The translations under genes and the position numbers were made by a program. This document shows, one piece after another, positions 1 to 9,408 of a stretch of DNA of 64,000 nt. The stretch is from SKLM01 sp964575455 (GTDB lineage Bacteria; Chloroflexota; Anaerolineae; B4-G1): positions 145,168 through 209,167 of the forward strand of contig CAZNRX010000001.1 of NCBI GenBank assembly GCA_964575455.1, read 5' to 3'. The first letter of the stretch is position 1, and each line of letters opens with the position of its first letter. Under the pieces are notes generated by a model. That model was given only the letters and a program-made list of their open reading frames with translations, did not search any database and had not been told where the DNA came from.

Positions 1-1031
1 CCCGGGCTGGCGACGGCCCACTGTTCTTGATAGAGGCCGATGAGTATGACCGCACGTTTCTCAGCTTGAAGCCCGACCTGGCCGTGATCACCAACGTGGA
101 GCACGACCATCCGGACTGCTATCCCACGTTCGACGACTTTCGGTCGGCGTTCGAGTCGTTTGCGGCCCTGGTACCAGGCGGAGGCCTGCTGGCCGTCTGT
201 GTGGACGATCCCGTGGCGCGCGCCATCGGACAGGGTCGCGCCCAGCTCGCGGAGTCTCGCCCAGCTCGTGGCGCGTCTCGCAACGACGAGCTCGCAGAGC
301 CGGAGGGCCCCCCGTCGGTCAGGTTCTTTGGGCTGGGCGAGGGGGCGACCTGGCGGGCGGAGGAGATCCATGCCAACTTTGCCGGTGGCGTCGATTTCCT
401 GGCTGTCCACCGCGACGAGACGCTGGGCCTGGTGCGGCTTCGCGTGCCCGGGGGCCATAACGCCTCCAATGCGATGGCGGCTTTGGCGGTGACGGATTTC
501 CTGGGCGTTCCCTTTCGTGTAGCACGAGAGGCGTTAACTGGCTTCCGGGGGGTTGCGCGCCGCTTCGAGGTCAAGGGAATGGTGGATGGCGTGGTGGTGA
601 TCGATGATTATGCTCATCATCCCACCGAGATTCGAGCCACCCTGCGGGCCGCCAAGGAGCGTTTCCCGGAGCGGCGGATCTGGGCAGTATGGCAGCCGCA
701 CACGTACAGCCGCACCAAGGAGCTGCTGGATGGGTTTGCGTCGTCGTTTGACGATGCTGATCGCGTCGTCGTGCTCCCCATCTACCCAGCTCGCGAGACC
801 GATACGCTGGGGGTCAGTGCTGGCGACGTCGTGGACGCTATGGATCATGCGGCGTCGGCGCCGGTCGATGCGCGTGTTGCGGGGTCGATGGACGCGGCGA
901 TGGACGAGCTGCGGGCCGCCGTGCAGTCGGGCGACGTGGTGCTGACGCTTGGCGCGGGCGATGGCGATCAGGTTGGCGAACGGTTGCTGGCTTGGCTGGG
1001 AGGGAAGCGTGATGTTCTGGAAGATGGGTGA
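1..1031 (+). CDS. murC: UDP-N-acetylmuramate--L-alanine ligase (5' end outside window)
   Basis: MurC adds L-alanine to UDP-MurNAc with ATP, the first step of the peptidoglycan stem peptide, in the cytoplasm. The frame is already open at base 3, so the N-terminal part including the P-loop lies outside the window. Visible family signatures are EADEYDRTFL, ITNVEHDHPD, RVPGGHNASNA (Mur ligase core) and DDYAHHPTEI and WQPHTYSRTKEL (C-terminal domain). Between AVCVDDPVARAIG and VRFFGLGEG there is a low-complexity stretch of about 23 residues (bases 240-308) rich in A, R, E and S, encoded by short direct and inverted repeats. It appears to be extra compared with the usual family sequence. murB follows after 216 bases in which I see no gene. 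Confidence 0.95.
   Translation, partial: RAGDGPLFLIEADEYDRTFLSLKPDLAVITNVEHDHPDCYPTFDDFRSAFESFAALVPGGGLLAVCVDDPVARAIGQGRAQLAESRPARGASRNDELAEPEGPPSVRFFGLGEGATWRAEEIHANFAGGVDFLAVHRDETLGLVRLRVPGGHNASNAMAALAVTDFLGVPFRVAREALTGFRGVARRFEVKGMVDGVVVIDDYAHHPTEIRATLRAAKERFPERRIWAVWQPHTYSRTKELLDGFASSFDDADRVVVLPIYPARETDTLGVSAGDVVDAMDHAASAPVDARVAGSMDAAMDELRAAVQSGDVVLTLGAGDGDQVGERLLAWLGGKRDVLEDG
240..308 (+). repeat. Repeat-rich in-frame insertion within murC
   Basis: CGCCCAGCTCG occurs directly repeated at 239-249 and 258-268, and AGCTCGT (263-269) is inverted as ACGAGCT (286-292). The segment adds about 23 residues between two conserved MurC strands without breaking the frame. It resembles a palindromic element tolerated in a surface loop; that reading is inference. 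Confidence 0.45.
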
Positions 1032-1247
1032 GGATCATCAGGAGGGCGGATCACTGATAGGGCGCTTGAGGGGGGTGCGCAAGCGGAAGCGGAGCCGGTC
1101 GGCGGGTGACCGTGACCCGGGTGGCGGTGTCGATCCCTATGCCTGCAGCGTGGTGGCGTCCAAGATGAAGCTGGTGAAGGCTGGGCGGAGGCGCGATGCC
1201 GGCCGGCGGCGGGATCTCCGTGGCTGACCAGCGACAGCGCCTCGGCG

Positions 1248-2213
1248 ATGAGGGGGCGTTCAGTGGATGACGCAGTGACCGCCTCGGCGGGTGCAGCGCA
1301 GCACGTCCCCGAACCGGCCGCACTGGATGCCCTGGCCGAAGCGCTGGGGCCGCGCGTGCAGCGGGGGGTGCGGCTGGCGCGTTTCATCGCGATGGGCGTC
1401 GGCGGGCCGGCCGATCTCTTGACGGTCGTCGAGAGCTCGGATGGTCTGGCTCGCGCGGTTGGAGCGGCCCGGCGACACGCCGTCCCCTTCCGGGTGCTGG
1501 GCGGCGGCTGCAACGTGCTGGTCGCCGATCAAGGCGTGCGAGGGTTGGTGATTGTCAATCGGGCGGCGTCCGTCTCGTTCGAGGACGGTGTGGTACACGC
1601 GGAGTCTGGGATGAAGCTGGCCTTTCTGGCGCGAAAGGCGGTCGATAGCGGTCTGGGCGGTTTGGCCTGGGCTGCTGGCCTGCCGGGTACCGTCGGTGGG
1701 GCTGTCGTGGGGAACGCGGGTGCCTTCGATGGCGACATTGCGGGCACGCTGCGCAGCGGTGCGGTGCTGGAGCCCAATGGCGAGGTTGTGGAGAGGGAGA
1801 ACGCGTGGTTTGACTTCGCCTATCGCAGCAGTCGGCTCAAGGGGGACGCCGTCACCCGGCACGTGGTGCTGGCGGCTGCGTTTGAGCTGGAGCCGGGCGA
1901 GAGGGCCGCGTTGAGGGCGCGAGCCGACGAGGTGTTGGCATGGCGCAGGGCACACCATCCCTCGGGCGCTACGATGGGCTCGACGTTCAAGAACTCACCG
2001 GATCACTACGCCGGACAGCTCGTCGAACAGGCGGGCCTGAAGGGTTATCGCGTTGGTGGGGCCAGGATCTCGGAGCAGCACGCCAATTTTCTGATCAACG
2101 ATGGGGACGCCACGGCCAGCGATGTGTTGGCTCTCATCGAGCACGCTCAGGCAGAGGTGGCGCGGCAGTTTGGCGTGGAGCTTGCGCTGGAGATCGAGTT
2201 GCTGGGCTGGTGA
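1248..2213 (+). CDS. murB: UDP-N-acetylenolpyruvoylglucosamine reductase
   Basis: MurB is the FAD enzyme that reduces UDP-GlcNAc-enolpyruvate to UDP-MurNAc with NADPH. The 321-residue protein has the FAD-binding elements VLGGGCNVLVAD and WAAGLPGTVGGAVVGNAGAFDG, and the C-terminal MurB domain with GSTFKNSP, whose Ser is in the position of the proton donor. The ATG at 1248 is the first in frame, and the ribosome-binding site is weak. The first 25 residues are not conserved, so GTG codons a little downstream are possible starts. murB lies between murC and ddl as in many division and cell wall clusters. Confidence 0.95.
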   Translation: MRGRSVDDAVTASAGAAQHVPEPAALDALAEALGPRVQRGVRLARFIAMGVGGPADLLTVVESSDGLARAVGAARRHAVPFRVLGGGCNVLVADQGVRGLVIVNRAASVSFEDGVVHAESGMKLAFLARKAVDSGLGGLAWAAGLPGTVGGAVVGNAGAFDGDIAGTLRSGAVLEPNGEVVERENAWFDFAYRSSRLKGDAVTRHVVLAAAFELEPGERAALRARADEVLAWRRAHHPSGATMGSTFKNSPDHYAGQLVEQAGLKGYRVGGARISEQHANFLINDGDATASDVLALIEHAQAEVARQFGVELALEIELLGW

Positions 2214-2250
2214 ACACGAAGTGTACGAAACATGACACGAAGTGCGCGAA
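2213..2250 (+). repeat. ACGAAG-type dispersed repeat
   Basis: Between murB and ddl the units AACACGAAGTG, TACGAAAC, GACACGAAG and TGCGCGAA follow one another. This is a short member of the family described for 4341-4420 and 5697-5786. Confidence 0.6.
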
Positions 2251-2272
2251 TGCGGGGAGGGAGGATCTGTTG

Positions 2273-3445
2273 ATGCGCAGGATCCGTGTGGGGGTTATCT
2301 TCGGTGGGTGTTCAGGGGAGCATGAGGTGTCGCTTCAGTCTGCCCGGTCCGTTATGGACGCCATGGACAAGGAGAAGTATGAGGTCGTGCCCGTCGGTAT
2401 CACCAAAGATGGCCGCTGGATCGCGTCAGGCGACCCGATGCGAGCTCTGAGGACCGGAGATTTCAGCGCCAGCCAGCCCGCCGCGCTGCTGAGCGATCCC
2501 GGGTCGACGGGCGATCTCGCCCAGGTAGCCGGTTCAACGCAGTCCCCGCGGCAGAGATTGATGCGTCTTGATGAGAGAGGCCAGGCGATAGAAGCGACCC
2601 CGCTGGCGCAGCTCGACGTCGTCTTCCCGGTCCTTCATGGACCCTATGGCGAGGACGGCACCGTCCAGGGCCTGCTTGAGTTGGCCGGGCTTCCCTACGT
2701 CGGCGCCCCGGTGACCGCCTCTGCGGTGGCGATGGATAAGGTGATCTTCAAGGACGTGATGCGCGCGCACGGGTTGCCCATTGTGGAGCACGTGATGGTG
2801 AAGCGCAAGACGTGGGAGGCCGATCCCGAGAGCATCCTGGCCCAGGTCGAGGAGCGGTTTGCGTATCCGGTCTTCACCAAGCCAGCCAATCTTGGGTCGA
2901 GCGTCGGCATCTCCAAGTGTCACGAACGGGCCGGGTTAGGGGCTGGCCTGCGGGAGGCGGCCCGCTACGACCGGAAGCTGCTCGTCGAGCCGGCTGTGCC
3001 AGCGGCACGAGAGATTGAGGTCAGCGTCCTGGGCAATGATGATCTGGTCGCTTCCGTTCCTGGGGAGATCGTCCCCAGCCGCGAGTTCTACAGCTACGAG
3101 GCCAAGTACATGGACGTCGGCGAGGAGGCCTCCGATCTGTTGATCCCCGCCCCCCTCTCTCCAGAGATGACCCGGCGCGTGCAGGATATCGCGGTGCAGA
3201 CCTACCGCGCTATCGACTGCGCCGGTATGGCGCGCGTCGATTTCCTGCTCTCGGGCGAGACAGAGGCGTTGTACGTGAACGAGGTTAATACCATCCCTGG
3301 CTTCACCAGCATCAGCATGTACCCTAAGCTGTGGGAGGCCAGCGGTCTGCCCTACCCGGAGCTGATCGATCGCTTGATTGAGCTGGCGCTCGAGCGCCAG
3401 CGCGATAAGGCCCGCATAGAGATATCGTATCGAACCGGGGAGTGA
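2273..3445 (+). CDS. ddl: D-alanine--D-alanine ligase
   Basis: Ddl makes the D-Ala-D-Ala dipeptide for peptidoglycan using ATP (ATP-grasp fold). The ATG at 2273 gives 390 residues, follows GGGAGGGAGG and begins with RRIRVGVIFGGCSGEHEVSL, the family N-terminus. The same frame is open further upstream to 1940, but that part is the shadow of murB. Other motifs are FPVLHGPYGEDG, PYVGAPVTASAVAMDK, FTKPANLGSSVGISK (ATP grasp) and YVNEVNTIPGFT (Mg binding). A loop of about 45 residues after DGRWIASGD (GDFSASQPAAL to RLDERGQ) is long but within the range of this family. The stop is 4 bases before ftsQ. Confidence 0.96.
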   Translation: MRRIRVGVIFGGCSGEHEVSLQSARSVMDAMDKEKYEVVPVGITKDGRWIASGDPMRALRTGDFSASQPAALLSDPGSTGDLAQVAGSTQSPRQRLMRLDERGQAIEATPLAQLDVVFPVLHGPYGEDGTVQGLLELAGLPYVGAPVTASAVAMDKVIFKDVMRAHGLPIVEHVMVKRKTWEADPESILAQVEERFAYPVFTKPANLGSSVGISKCHERAGLGAGLREAARYDRKLLVEPAVPAAREIEVSVLGNDDLVASVPGEIVPSREFYSYEAKYMDVGEEASDLLIPAPLSPEMTRRVQDIAVQTYRAIDCAGMARVDFLLSGETEALYVNEVNTIPGFTSISMYPKLWEASGLPYPELIDRLIELALERQRDKARIEISYRTGE

Positions 3446-3449
3446 GTCC

Positions 3450-4340
3450 ATGACCAAGTCTTGGAGTCCCAACACGAAGCGCAGCCGCAGGCGGAGCGAT
3501 AGACGCTACGACAGAGGTGGAGCGGTGGTCCTGAATCGCGTGAAGCTCGGTCAGGCGCCGGTCTCTCTGCACAGAATCCGCTGGACGCAGCGAGGGCTTT
3601 GGATGCTCCTGGCCTTGGCCATCCTGGGGGGCGCGTTGGGGCTATGGCTCACCGTGGACGCTCGCTTCTACATCTACGATGCGGAGATCGTCGGCAACCG
3701 TCGTCTGTCGCACCAGGAGGTCTTCGAGGCCAGTGGGCTATGGGGGCTGCACATTCTCTGGGCTCGATCCGCGACCATCGAGTCACGAATCCTGGAAGCG
3801 TTGCCCTCGCTGGAGAGCGTCACGACCAGCTGCAGCTTGCCCTCGGCGTGCACCATCTCCGTCGTGGAGCGCCGGCCTCGCGTCCTGTGGGATGAGCGGT
3901 CTGGGGCCTCGGGTGGGCTTTGGTGGATCGACGAGGAGGGTGCCATCTTCCCCGGGACGGCGTCTGTTCCCGTCCAGGATGATGGGGCCGGTACGGGCGG
4001 CCTGGAGGGCGCTGCCGGGGGATGGATGGTGACTGGCCCCCTGCCGCGCGAGGAGGGGCAGGTCCAGGACCATCTTGACGAACAGGTGCGCGTGGCGTTG
4101 ACCGAGTTGTGGGAGAGCGGGAGAGATCTGTCAACGGCGTTTCAGTACTCCCCCGAGCACGGATTGAGCTTCGTTGATGAACACGGATGGCGCATCATTG
4201 TGGGACGAGGACCTGGGATGGCTCGTCGTCTACAGGCCTTGGAGCTCTTGGTGGCGCATCTCGAATCGCGCGACGTGACGCCTCGCTTTGTGGATGTGCG
4301 GTTTGCAGAAGCGCCCTACTACGTGCCTGCAGCGGAGTAA
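3450..4340 (+). CDS. ftsQ: Cell division protein FtsQ/DivIB
   Basis: FtsQ is a bitopic septum protein that links early and late divisome proteins. The 296-residue sequence has a basic cytoplasmic N-terminus (about residues 1-45, with RSRRRSDRR), one membrane segment (about 49-68, LWMLLALAILGGALGLWL) and an external POTRA domain beginning YIYDAEIVGNRRLSHQEV. The beta domain contains SVVERRPRVLW and GGLWWIDEEGAIF, typical of this family. ddl ends 4 bases upstream. The N-terminus includes SPNTKRS encoded by AACACGAAGCGC, which resembles one unit of the dispersed repeat nearby; this may be chance. Confidence 0.88.
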   Translation: MTKSWSPNTKRSRRRSDRRYDRGGAVVLNRVKLGQAPVSLHRIRWTQRGLWMLLALAILGGALGLWLTVDARFYIYDAEIVGNRRLSHQEVFEASGLWGLHILWARSATIESRILEALPSLESVTTSCSLPSACTISVVERRPRVLWDERSGASGGLWWIDEEGAIFPGTASVPVQDDGAGTGGLEGAAGGWMVTGPLPREEGQVQDHLDEQVRVALTELWESGRDLSTAFQYSPEHGLSFVDEHGWRIIVGRGPGMARRLQALELLVAHLESRDVTPRFVDVRFAEAPYYVPAAE

Positions 4341-4420
4341 AACGGGACACGAAAGGCGCGAAGAACGACACGAAAGGCGCAAAGCACGACGCGAAGGACG
4401 CGAAGGATGAAGGGCACGAA
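4341..4420 (+). repeat. ACGAAG-type dispersed repeat, long copy
   Basis: The ftsQ-ftsA spacer is almost wholly made of GACACGAAAGGCGCGAAG-like units, about 9-15 bases each, mostly keeping ACGAA or GCGAA at their core. If translated in the register ACG-AAG-GGC they would read T-K-G. No start or ribosome-binding site suggests that this copy is translated. Confidence 0.75.
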
Positions 4421-4475
4421 TGGGGTGCAGACCGCAGAGGTGAAGCGCCTTTTCTGAAGTGGGGAGTGTAGAGCC

Positions 4476-5696
4476 GTGGAACGAACGGTAGTCGGTATCG
4501 ATGTCGGCTCCAGCAAAATATGCACGATGGTGGGAGAGGTCCGTGATAACGGCGACCTGCGTGTCGTCGGCGTTGGCCTGGTCACGGCGCGTGGCCTGCG
4601 CAAGGGCGTGGTGGTCAACGTGGATGAGGCCACGGAGGCACTCGCCGCCTCGGTCGCTGAGGCCGAGCGCTCCTCCGGGTACAAGCTTGAGCGGGCCTAT
4701 GTGAGCGTCAGCGGCGAGCACATCTCATCGCTAAACAGCCAGGGTGTGGTCGGTGTCTCCCATCGCCGTTCAGGCATCACCATCGATGACGTGGAGAGGG
4801 CGCTGGACGCCGCTTGTGCCATCACGGTGTCGCACAACCAGGAGGTCATCCACGTGATCCCGCGTGGCTACGTGGTCGACGGGCAGGGCGGCGTGCAGGA
4901 TCCCATCGGCATGCACGGCTTCCGCCTGGAGGTTGAGGCTCACCTCGTCACGGCCTCCTCCACGGCGATCCAGAATCTGTTGAAGTGCGTACGTCAGGCC
5001 GGCCTGGAGGCCGACGAGGTCGTCTCGGCGGGGATAGCCGCTGGCGACGCCGTCCTGGCGGAGACGGAGCGTGAGATGGGGGTGGTGCTAGCCGATATCG
5101 GCGCTGGTACCACCGACGTGGCTATCTTCATCGATGGCACTGTGTGGCACACGGTCACGCTGGGCATCGGTGGCGCCTACGTCACACAGGACATCGCCAT
5201 CGGGCTTCGTCTGCCTCCGTCTGTCGCTGAGGAGATCAAGGTGAAGCACGGACATGCCCTTCCGACTCAGGTGGACAACGACGAGGTGTTCACCGTCTCC
5301 TCCTTCGGCGACGAGTTCAGCCAGGAGGTGCCGCGGTGGAAGCTGGCCAGCATCGTTCAGGCGCGGGCTGAGGAGATTCTCTCCATGATCAACAAGGAGA
5401 TCAAGCGCTCGGGGTACGACGGCCTGCTGCCGGCCGGCGTGGTGCTCTCCGGTGGCACAGCGCAGCTCCTCGGCATGCGAACCCTGGGGCGGCAAGTGCT
5501 CGGCCTGCCTGTGCGCCTGGGCAGCCCCAGGAACCTCCATGGCCTGGTCGATGCCGTCAGCAACCCGGCGCACGCCGTGGGGGCGGGATTGTTGACCTGG
5601 GGGAGCACGGAGGAGGCCCGTCCACAGCTCAAGGTCCGGCCCGGGCCTGGCGGCGGGGCGCGCATCCTCAAATGGCTGCGGACGTTGCTTCCGTAA
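4476..5696 (+). CDS. ftsA: Cell division protein FtsA
   Basis: FtsA is the actin-like ATPase that tethers FtsZ to the membrane. The 406-residue protein starts at GTG 4476 with TVVGIDVGSSKICTMVGEV (phosphate 1 loop). It has the 1C subdomain region YVSVSGEHISSLNSQGVV, ADIGAGTTDVAIF (phosphate 2) and VVLSGGTAQLLGM (adenosine). It ends with an amphipathic helix (RILKWLRTLLP) suited to membrane binding. It lies directly before ftsZ, but 171 bases of repeat-containing sequence separate them. Confidence 0.96.
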   Translation: MERTVVGIDVGSSKICTMVGEVRDNGDLRVVGVGLVTARGLRKGVVVNVDEATEALAASVAEAERSSGYKLERAYVSVSGEHISSLNSQGVVGVSHRRSGITIDDVERALDAACAITVSHNQEVIHVIPRGYVVDGQGGVQDPIGMHGFRLEVEAHLVTASSTAIQNLLKCVRQAGLEADEVVSAGIAAGDAVLAETEREMGVVLADIGAGTTDVAIFIDGTVWHTVTLGIGGAYVTQDIAIGLRLPPSVAEEIKVKHGHALPTQVDNDEVFTVSSFGDEFSQEVPRWKLASIVQARAEEILSMINKEIKRSGYDGLLPAGVVLSGGTAQLLGMRTLGRQVLGLPVRLGSPRNLHGLVDAVSNPAHAVGAGLLTWGSTEEARPQLKVRPGPGGGARILKWLRTLLP

Positions 5697-5786
5697 CGCG
5701 AAGGGCACGAAACAGAAGACGAAGAGCGTGAAATAGAGCACGAAGGGCACGAAGCACGAAACACACGAAACACTATGGGCACGAGA
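5697..5786 (+). repeat. ACGAAG-type dispersed repeat, long copy
   Basis: This copy starts at the base after the ftsA stop codon and consists of GCGAAGGGCACGAAAC-like units ending at GGGCACGAG. It is the second long copy in the cluster and lies in the same orientation as the one before ftsA. Confidence 0.75.
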
Positions 5787-5867
5787 TAGGGGAGCAAGCA
5801 GAGCAACACATCGAGCTGAAAAGGGGACAGAATGGCACTCTCGCATCACGACATTGGAGGAGGAACA

Positions 5868-6944
<1,077 letters not shown>

Positions 6945-7307
6945 CGTCTCTGCGCTTCACTGGCGCGCAGGCACGAGAAGAGTGCGCGGGGAGCGCGGGT
7001 CCGGTCTTCTGGCGGTGCGTCACTTTCCGCGCGCAGCGGATCTGCCACGGGCCATCGGCCCGTCCGCCGTCGCGGCCCGCTGTTGCGACGCCTGTCTCAG
7101 ACTTGTCGGTCGTGTGCTGAGAGCTGTTCTATATCTTGCGTAGGCTTGTGCTCGATAGTGGGGCCTGGCGGTATGGCGCGTGGTTCTGGCCGACCACGCG
7201 CCATATCGGCCTGTGCCTGATCTCCTGGTCAGATGGGGGCTGGTGCGTGGCCGCGAGATCGGGTGCAGCAAAAGCGACGGGGCGCGGGCTGACTCTGCCC
7301 GGGCTCC
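6945..7307. other. Convergent intergenic region with a perfect hairpin
   Basis: The 363 bases between ftsZ (+) and the aminotransferase (-) hold no convincing gene. The main structure is a 13-bp perfect inverted repeat, TATGGCGCGTGGT (7172-7184) and ACCACGCGCCATA (7193-7205), with an 8-base loop. No U-run follows on either strand, so an intrinsic terminator is possible but not shown. Confidence 0.6.
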
Positions 7308-8480
7308 TCAAGGCTCGCCCGTAATGTTGAGGGCTGCCAACGCCTTCCGCATCCTCTCCAGCGCTTCGATCAGCATCGAGCGTGGACATCCGAAGTTCAG
7401 CCGTGCGAATCCCTCTCCCGCCTCACCAAAGACCGCGCCGTCGACCAGGGCCACCCTGGCTTCTTCCAGGAAGAACGTATAGGGATTGCCTGGGATACCA
7501 GACTGGTGGCAGCTCAGCCAGGCCAGATAGGTCCCCTCCGGCTTGCCCATCGTGATGCCGGGTAGCTCCCGATCCACGTAGTCCAGCAGAAAATCGCGAT
7601 TCCCCTCCAGGTAACGCAGCACCGCGTCCAGCCAGGGCTGACCGTCGCGATAGGCCGCTAGAGCGGCCGTATACCCCAGCACGTTCACGCCTGACATCAG
7701 GCCGCCGTGTGTAGCCTTGAGGCTATCCCGGAGCTCCTGGTTCTCGACGATGGCCACCGCGCACTTGAGCCCGGCGATGTTGTACGTCTTGCTTGGTGCC
7801 ATCAACGTGATCGACTGCTGCCCCACCTCCGGGGCCAGCGCTGCGATCGGCGTGTGCACGTTGTCGTCGAGCAGCAGGTCGCAGTGAATCTCATCTGAAC
7901 AGATGATGATCTCGTGTCGCAGACAGATCTCAGCCATCCTCTGCAGCTCATCGCGCCGGAAGACGCGTCCCACAGGGTTGTGGGGATTGCACAGGATGAA
8001 GATGCGGGTCCGGTCGCTGATGGTCCTCTCGAACAGGTCGAAGTCGATCTCGTAGGCTCCGTCCGACCGCCGGGTGAGTTCCATCTCATCGTTGATCAAT
8101 CCGGCGTCGGCCGGGGCCTCCAGAATGGGCCGGTAGACCGGCGTTTGGACCAGCACACCCTCCCCAGGAGAGGCAATGGCGTGGCATGCCAGGTTGAAGC
8201 CAGGCACGACCCCCGACAGAAAGATCAGATCCTCTGGCGAGACGTGCCAATCGTAGCGTTCATGCAGCCGGCCGACGATCACCTCTCGAAGCCCGTCCGG
8301 CGCCGTGCCGTAGCCAAAGATGCCATGCTCGACCCGTTCCTGCAGGGCGCGTATGACAGGCTCCGGCGCCGGGAAGTCCATATCCGCCACCCACATGGGC
8401 AGGACATCCTCACCGTAGCGGTGCCATTTGATGCTTTCGAACCGTCGTCTGTCAATGCGTCTGTCGAAGTCGTAGATCAT
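7308..8480 (-). CDS. PatB/MalY-type PLP-dependent C-S lyase (cystathionine beta-lyase family)
   Basis: This fold type I aminotransferase-like enzyme of 390 residues has the PatB/MalY signatures IKWHRYGEDVLPMWVADMDF, CNPHNPVGRVF, IICSDEIHCDLL and the PLP-lysine motif APSKTYNIAGLK. Members cleave cystathionine or cysteine conjugates, or act as aminotransferases, so the substrate is unknown. The frame extends to 8546, but a promoter (TTGACG at 8572-8577, TAGAAT at 8549-8554, read on the minus strand) rules out that start. ATG at 8480 is preferred; a TTG at 8492 just behind GGGG is an alternative. It is divergent from nrdR and apparently a single-gene unit. Confidence 0.88.
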   Translation of the reverse strand: MIYDFDRRIDRRRFESIKWHRYGEDVLPMWVADMDFPAPEPVIRALQERVEHGIFGYGTAPDGLREVIVGRLHERYDWHVSPEDLIFLSGVVPGFNLACHAIASPGEGVLVQTPVYRPILEAPADAGLINDEMELTRRSDGAYEIDFDLFERTISDRTRIFILCNPHNPVGRVFRRDELQRMAEICLRHEIIICSDEIHCDLLLDDNVHTPIAALAPEVGQQSITLMAPSKTYNIAGLKCAVAIVENQELRDSLKATHGGLMSGVNVLGYTAALAAYRDGQPWLDAVLRYLEGNRDFLLDYVDRELPGITMGKPEGTYLAWLSCHQSGIPGNPYTFFLEEARVALVDGAVFGEAGEGFARLNFGCPRSMLIEALERMRKALAALNITGEP

Positions 8481-8548
8481 CGTGATGCTCAAATCCCCTT
8501 TTCCACGCGCCGAGGACGGCGACCGAGTCGCCATCCCTGCCTTCACCC

Positions 8549-8577
8549 ATTCTATATCGGATGGGGCGGCTCGTCAA
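8549..8577 (-). promoter_or_regulatory. Promoter of the PatB-like gene
   Basis: Read on the minus strand, TTGACG (8572-8577) and TAGAAT (8549-8554) are separated by 17 bases. The 5' untranslated leader to the ATG at 8480 would be about 60 bases. Confidence 0.6.
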
Positions 8578-8646
8578 CGCCAAACCCTTGTGCTCTGCTG
8601 GTACAGCCTTGCGCTTGAACTTTAAGATTATCTGTGCCATGCGGGC

Positions 8647-8675
8647 TTGCCCGCTGTCCCCGCCTATGGTATAAT
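8647..8675 (+). promoter_or_regulatory. nrdR promoter
   Basis: TTGCCC (8647-8652) and a perfect TATAAT (8670-8675) have 17-base spacing. The -35 lies within a small GCGGGC-tt-GCCCGC inverted repeat (8641-8654). The leader to nrdR is about 165 bases and contains the two boxes listed separately. Confidence 0.7.
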
Positions 8676-8688
8676 GGGGCCATACTAT

Positions 8689-8733
8689 CCCCAACATATG
8701 GGGTTCACTACCCCACAAGACCCCATATGTGGG
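8689..8733 (+). promoter_or_regulatory. Tandem putative NrdR boxes
   Basis: Two related palindromic motifs, CCCCAACATATGGGG (8689-8703) and CCCCATATGTGGG (8721-8733), lie just downstream of the -10. Their centres are 31 bases apart, three helical turns. Paired sites about three turns apart are characteristic of NrdR, which suggests autoregulation of nrdR and any co-transcribed genes. The sequence differs from the proteobacterial consensus, so the assignment rests on spacing and position. Confidence 0.6.
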
Positions 8734-8845
8734 CACTCTGTCTCTTCAATGCATAATAGCAGTGAGCTCAGCGCATTGAGGCGCCAATGCGCTCAACATC
8801 TGCCCTCGGGCGGAGTATTCTCTGTTCAGCGTAGGAGAAAGGTTT

Positions 8846-9298
8846 ATGAGATGTCCATATTGTGGCAGCAAACGCACTAGGGTCGTCGACACCGCGCGCA
8901 AGGAGCATAGCATCCGCCGTCGTCGAGAATGCAAGGAATGTGAGAAGCGCTTCTCGACCATGGAGCGGGCCATTCTCACGACGCCACTGGTGGTCAAGCG
9001 TGACGGCCGCCGTGAGGCCTTCGACCGGGAGAAAGTTCTCTCTGGCCTGCGGGTCGCGTGCGCTCGGCGGCCCGTGTCGGCCGGCGATCTGGAGCGCGTG
9101 GTCGACCGGGTTGAGAGCCATATCCGCGAGTTGGGCAAGACCGAGATTCCCACCCGCGCCATCGGTGACGTCGTGATTGAGGAGCTGAAGTCCCTGGATC
9201 CTGTCTCCTACATTCGCTATGCCATCATCTACCTCGGGCTGGAGGATTTGGAGGCGGTGCGGACAGAGGTCAACCGCTTGCTGGAGGAACAGGAGTAG
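8846..9298 (+). CDS. nrdR: Transcriptional repressor NrdR
   Basis: NrdR senses ATP/dATP and represses ribonucleotide reductase genes. The protein has 150 residues, the standard length: an N-terminal zinc ribbon (MRCPYCGSKRTRVVDT to RRECKECEKRFST) and an ATP-cone domain (VVKRDGRREAFDREKVLSGLRVAC onward). The start follows TAGGAGAAAGG. nrdJ lies 2.6 kb downstream on the same strand with only small genes between. I did not find a convincing copy of the palindrome immediately before nrdJ, so control of nrdJ would have to act through this promoter or through a diverged box. Confidence 0.96.
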   Translation: MRCPYCGSKRTRVVDTARKEHSIRRRRECKECEKRFSTMERAILTTPLVVKRDGRREAFDREKVLSGLRVACARRPVSAGDLERVVDRVESHIRELGKTEIPTRAIGDVVIEELKSLDPVSYIRYAIIYLGLEDLEAVRTEVNRLLEEQE

Positions 9299-9408
9299 CG
9301 TGGAGGGGCCGAGATGGAGCCGGGCCATAGCGTCGCACCCGCGATGCCGGTTGCCTGATGGGGTGGCCGCAGGTTGATCGCGAGGGCGACGGAAGGAGTG
9401 AGGGTTCG

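Noticed and set aside
119..574. Minus-strand open frame opposite murC
   Set aside because: It is an antisense frame kept open by high GC content, with no ribosome-binding site and no family signature. Many similar frames opposite or inside other genes were dropped for the same reason.
4187..4471. Small gene between ftsQ and ftsA containing TKGAK-like repeats
   Set aside because: The frame begins inside ftsQ, has no independent start signal and is mostly translated intergenic repeat.
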